Shown in pieces: positions 16,801 to 18,389 of a DNA stretch of 18,389 bases. The position numbers and the translations under genes are program-made. Position 1 is the first letter of the stretch; each line of letters starts with the position of its first letter. Source of the DNA: Butyrivibrio sp. (lineage in GTDB: Bacteria > Bacillota_A > Clostridia > Lachnospirales > Lachnospiraceae). The notes below the pieces were generated by a model. It had not been told where the DNA came from. It made no database searches and was given only the letters and a program-made list of their open reading frames with translations. The DNA is taken from positions 1 through 18,389 of the forward strand of contig JAGOGF010000033.1 in assembly GCA_017996845.1 (NCBI GenBank), given 5' to 3'.

Positions 16801-18389
16801 ACGAAGACAGTCGATGGGAAAACATATGTATTTAGCGGTTGGTATGACAATGCAGATTGTCAGGGAACAGCATTTACTTTTACAGATGCCATAATGCCGG
16901 CACATGATTTAATGCTGTATGCAAAGTGGGTACCGGTTACTTACACAGTAACTTTTGTATATGGTAATGGTTTAGGGAATACCATGCAGGTTGTAGCTTC
17001 TGGAAATGTGGTAGATGAGCCGATCAATCCGGTTAGAAGTGGTTATACCTTTGCGGGCTGGCTGAGAGATGGTAAGGTATTTAATTTCAGTACGGTAATT
17101 ACTGCAGCTACAACATTGACGGCAAAATGGATAAAAAATGGAAGATTTAAAGTTATATACAATGCAAATGGTGGAACAGGAACAGTAACAGACAATACAT
17201 CCTATGCAGATGGGGTAGTTGCAACGGTCAAAACAAGAGCAGGAATGACAGCGCCAACTGGAAGAACGAACTTCCTGGGATGGAACACCGATCCGAATGG
17301 TGTCGGTACAATGTATCAGCCAGGAGCATCCATTGCGATAAACGCTGCCAATGTTTCTTTATATGCTATATGGGGAGCAGATGCAGCCAAGACAACATTG
17401 ACCTATAACGCAAATGGCGGAGGTGGTGCAAATGTTGTGGAAAATTACGCAAATAACGAAAACGCAAAAGTAAAGTCAATTTCAGATGTTAACTTTACAG
17501 TACCGGATGACCAATCCTTTGTCACATGGAATGATAAACAGGATGGAACCGGGAATAATTACGCAATAGGAGCGACAATCTATGTTGATATCAATCAACC
17601 AACCAACAATACACTTTATGCGCAATGGAAGCCCAATGTTCATAAAGTAACATACAACTGGGGAACAAATGTACCAGCAGGTCAAAATCTTCCGGAAGAT
17701 CTAGGGACATATACAAATGGACAAAGTTATACAGTTGAATCTCATTTTACAGAGGGTTTTATAGTAGAAGATATAAATGGGAAGGGATATTGGACCTTTT
17801 CAGGATGGAAACTGAATGGTGTAAAAGTAGAAGGTGATCGGACAATTGGTAAAGATGATGTTACCCTTGTCGGGGAATGGGCATATTGTCTGAAAACTGA
17901 ACTTACTGTTCAGGCAAAAAGTTTAACAGTGTTCTATAACGGATTAGATCAATCACTTAGCGGATTTGAAAACGAATCAGCAAATGGAATTGCAGTTAGT
18001 GATAATGATTCTATATTATATGTGTCTGGTCTTACATCATTTGCACATGCACAAAATATTACGAGCGGTATTGATACAACTATTTCTGGTAATATCAAAA
18101 TTATGCTTGGTAACAAAGATGTTACAAATCAGTATAAGGTTATTGTGAAAGCCGGAAAGCTGATAATTAACCCGGCACCGGTAACAGTAACAGCACTTCC
18201 GGCAGGCAAGGTATACGGGGCAGCTGATCCGGTATTCATAGCAAACGTAGAAGGTATGGTAGAGGGTGAAAGTCTGAGCCTGATCAATTATTCAATCAGC
18301 AGATCACCTGGAGAAGCAGCCATGGTATACAGTAAAGGTATCATCCCGGCAGGCGACCCGCTTCAGGGTAACTATGCAGTCACCTATGT
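13819..18389 (+). CDS. Giant InlB-repeat surface protein (copy 2), 3' end outside window
   Basis: An uninterrupted frame of 1523 codons runs off the window edge. AAAGGGAG six bases upstream supports the start. The leader is nearly the same as in copy 1: M.KGS.KRWIA..SI.AMLVS.LGSDMSA, cut likely after VHA. The order is an Ala/Glu/Pro/Val/Thr stalk (about 45-85), a Ser/Ala/Thr stretch, two divergent beta-repeats (about 154-235, 238-325) and an EGAFPIGT/FDITF module (about 332-465). InlB-type repeats follow, including YWVTFHSQNG...GYTFAGWYT...LYAKW (about 627-690), and several more with GW and LYAxW cores up to about 1355. MBG-like domains (LTVFYNGLDQSL; VTVTALPAGKVYGAADPVF) reach the edge. The C-terminal anchor, if any, is not visible. 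A surface adhesin or fibre role is inferred. Confidence 0.9.
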   Translation, partial: MRKGSIKRWIASASIIAMLVSNLGSDMSAMSIVHATELNDPTVEAPAETPAEEPAVAEEPATEEPAVAEEPATEEPAVAEEPATADIPAAEQLQTDAAGTAQATESMKDSDAAGTDASNTSVSAASTTSSDAASTTSSDAASTAQSTQNATGIITVSYTAGEGGTVSLSEEKVDLTSETVTYQGSTATAADGYKFINWTDETEQIVSQDATFVPGNLTTDKAFVANFEKDEVAEQKMVTVTYTASEGGTVSLDQEVVDLAGQDSSFKGSTATAKEGYEFVSWNDADGNAVSKDATFVPEIKAKDDGTYSEDPYVYIAKFDKIPTSEEITGSGSYNGVTVDVDAPEGAFPIGTTLSINPVKSSEVENAVEDAMDDGKNLTGTVAFDITFRSSNGEELDPADGYSVAVSFSISTVSSIINDNTDELQVYHMQDSDSAAEPIGSSNSADPDVTNHIGVEADHFSIYVVSASGTPQIVTYKFHNATASTDPVDTQMVKNGDLLIEPEATDADGKYFAGWYHKSGNTWGSEFTSFGVQNEITQNETVDLYAKYLDGYYVYFWNAEGTTVMHTEVVTDHDVHDFSAVKYDVSSTQAVTGWASTQGGTVDVSKNVTVAQGNTRLNLYAIVKTGYWVTFHSQNGSPVEPIFAITGATTVISAKPTRIGYTFAGWYTTDTGTGTAVTSVTLATELYAKWVPNQASYKIVYWIENADDSNYTYENSGTGTGTVEQKVVLTSAQISTNHIDGSYSKYFSYKSYDQNEIIAGDGSTVVNVYFERKEYTINFIFSDQGKIYIGTKLVTYFQSPQIVIGVNEYSTTYSFTAKYESNISDKWPTAENVTSNPTIREGGKISTYYLETFKGNNQSMKSKRLVLTADLIGGDTTTYKASWESGLVAVTLHYMLQPNSGSKNHTDYIDSPKYLQTMQEAPETDWNAKDIEGFSKEADIIRAGDNVYFYYTRKQYNISFDTNGGTPSVPKVNNVYFEAGISGYKPAAYVESNTTKTVDGKTYVFSGWYDNADCQGTAFTFTDAIMPAHDLMLYAKWVPVTYTVTFVYGNGLGNTMQVVASGNVVDEPINPVRSGYTFAGWLRDGKVFNFSTVITAATTLTAKWIKNGRFKVIYNANGGTGTVTDNTSYADGVVATVKTRAGMTAPTGRTNFLGWNTDPNGVGTMYQPGASIAINAANVSLYAIWGADAAKTTLTYNANGGGGANVVENYANNENAKVKSISDVNFTVPDDQSFVTWNDKQDGTGNNYAIGATIYVDINQPTNNTLYAQWKPNVHKVTYNWGTNVPAGQNLPEDLGTYTNGQSYTVESHFTEGFIVEDINGKGYWTFSGWKLNGVKVEGDRTIGKDDVTLVGEWAYCLKTELTVQAKSLTVFYNGLDQSLSGFENESANGIAVSDNDSILYVSGLTSFAHAQNITSGIDTTISGNIKIMLGNKDVTNQYKVIVKAGKLIINPAPVTVTALPAGKVYGAADPVFIANVEGMVEGESLSLINYSISRSPGEAAMVYSKGIIPAGDPLQGNYAVTY
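13981..14070 (+). repeat. 33-bp tandem repeats (AVAEEPATEEP stalk)
   Basis: Units at 13981-14013 and 14014-14046 are identical over all 33 bases and encode AVAEEPATEEP. A partial, slightly diverged third unit follows (14047-14070). The array forms the Pro/Glu/Ala stalk of the second giant protein. The unit length keeps frame, so gain or loss of copies would change stalk length only. Confidence 0.9.

Noticed and set aside
8232..18389. The repetitive region as a CRISPR array or mobile-element repeats
   Set aside because: All repeats are in frame within long coding regions, with no unique spacers, terminal inverted repeats or transposase genes.

Overview
The window looks like chromosome of a Gram-positive, moderately low-GC Clostridia member, most likely a gut Lachnospiraceae. 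This rests on strong purine-rich Shine-Dalgarno sequences, DUF4422/LicD/TagF-like/TagGH-like surface-polymer genes, and very large InlB-repeat surface proteins with a C-terminal membrane anchor. No RNA genes, transposons, CRISPR arrays or phage genes were seen. Genus-level placement is inference.

Region 1 (1-7866) is one tightly packed plus-strand operon for making and exporting a phosphate-containing, teichoic-acid-like surface polymer. In order it holds: the probable 3' end of an upstream gene, a DUF4422 glycosyltransferase, a LicD-type phosphotransferase, an IspD/TarI-like cytidylyltransferase, a TagB/TagF-like CDP-alcohol phosphotransferase, an acyltransferase-3 membrane protein, an ABC-2 permease (TagG/Wzm type), its ATPase (TagH/Wzt type, no cargo-binding tail) and an NAD-dependent epimerase/dehydratase-type SDR. 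Several junctions overlap or nearly touch, and a strong intrinsic terminator follows the SDR. The likely logic is: the cytidylyltransferase and SDR supply a CDP-activated alcohol or sugar; the TagF-like and LicD enzymes place phosphodiester-linked groups; the acyltransferase decorates; the ABC pair exports the lipid-linked chain.

Region 2 (7867-18389) carries two paralogous giant secreted proteins. The first (1624 aa) is complete; the second runs off the window after 1523 codons without a stop. Both have the same leader, a Glu/Pro/Ala low-complexity stalk, two divergent beta-repeats, a shared module, InlB-type B-repeats and MBG-like domains near the C-terminal side. They are colinear with near-equal spacing for about 700 residues. 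The first ends in a Thr-rich linker, two PAVLGATR motifs and a membrane/basic tail without LPXTG. Between them lies a 163-aa cytosolic protein of unknown function that appears to head the second transcription unit.

Upstream of both units is the same 21-bp element, a 12-bp-period direct repeat of TTTTATGAT, followed at fixed distance by an extended -10-like sequence. It looks like a shared promoter/activator site. The leader of the first giant gene also has a three-armed dyad that could form alternative hairpins just before the ribosome binding site. The most interesting part of the window is this duplicated, apparently co-regulated surface-protein pair with its small companion protein. No wholly new enzymatic system could be shown from sequence alone.
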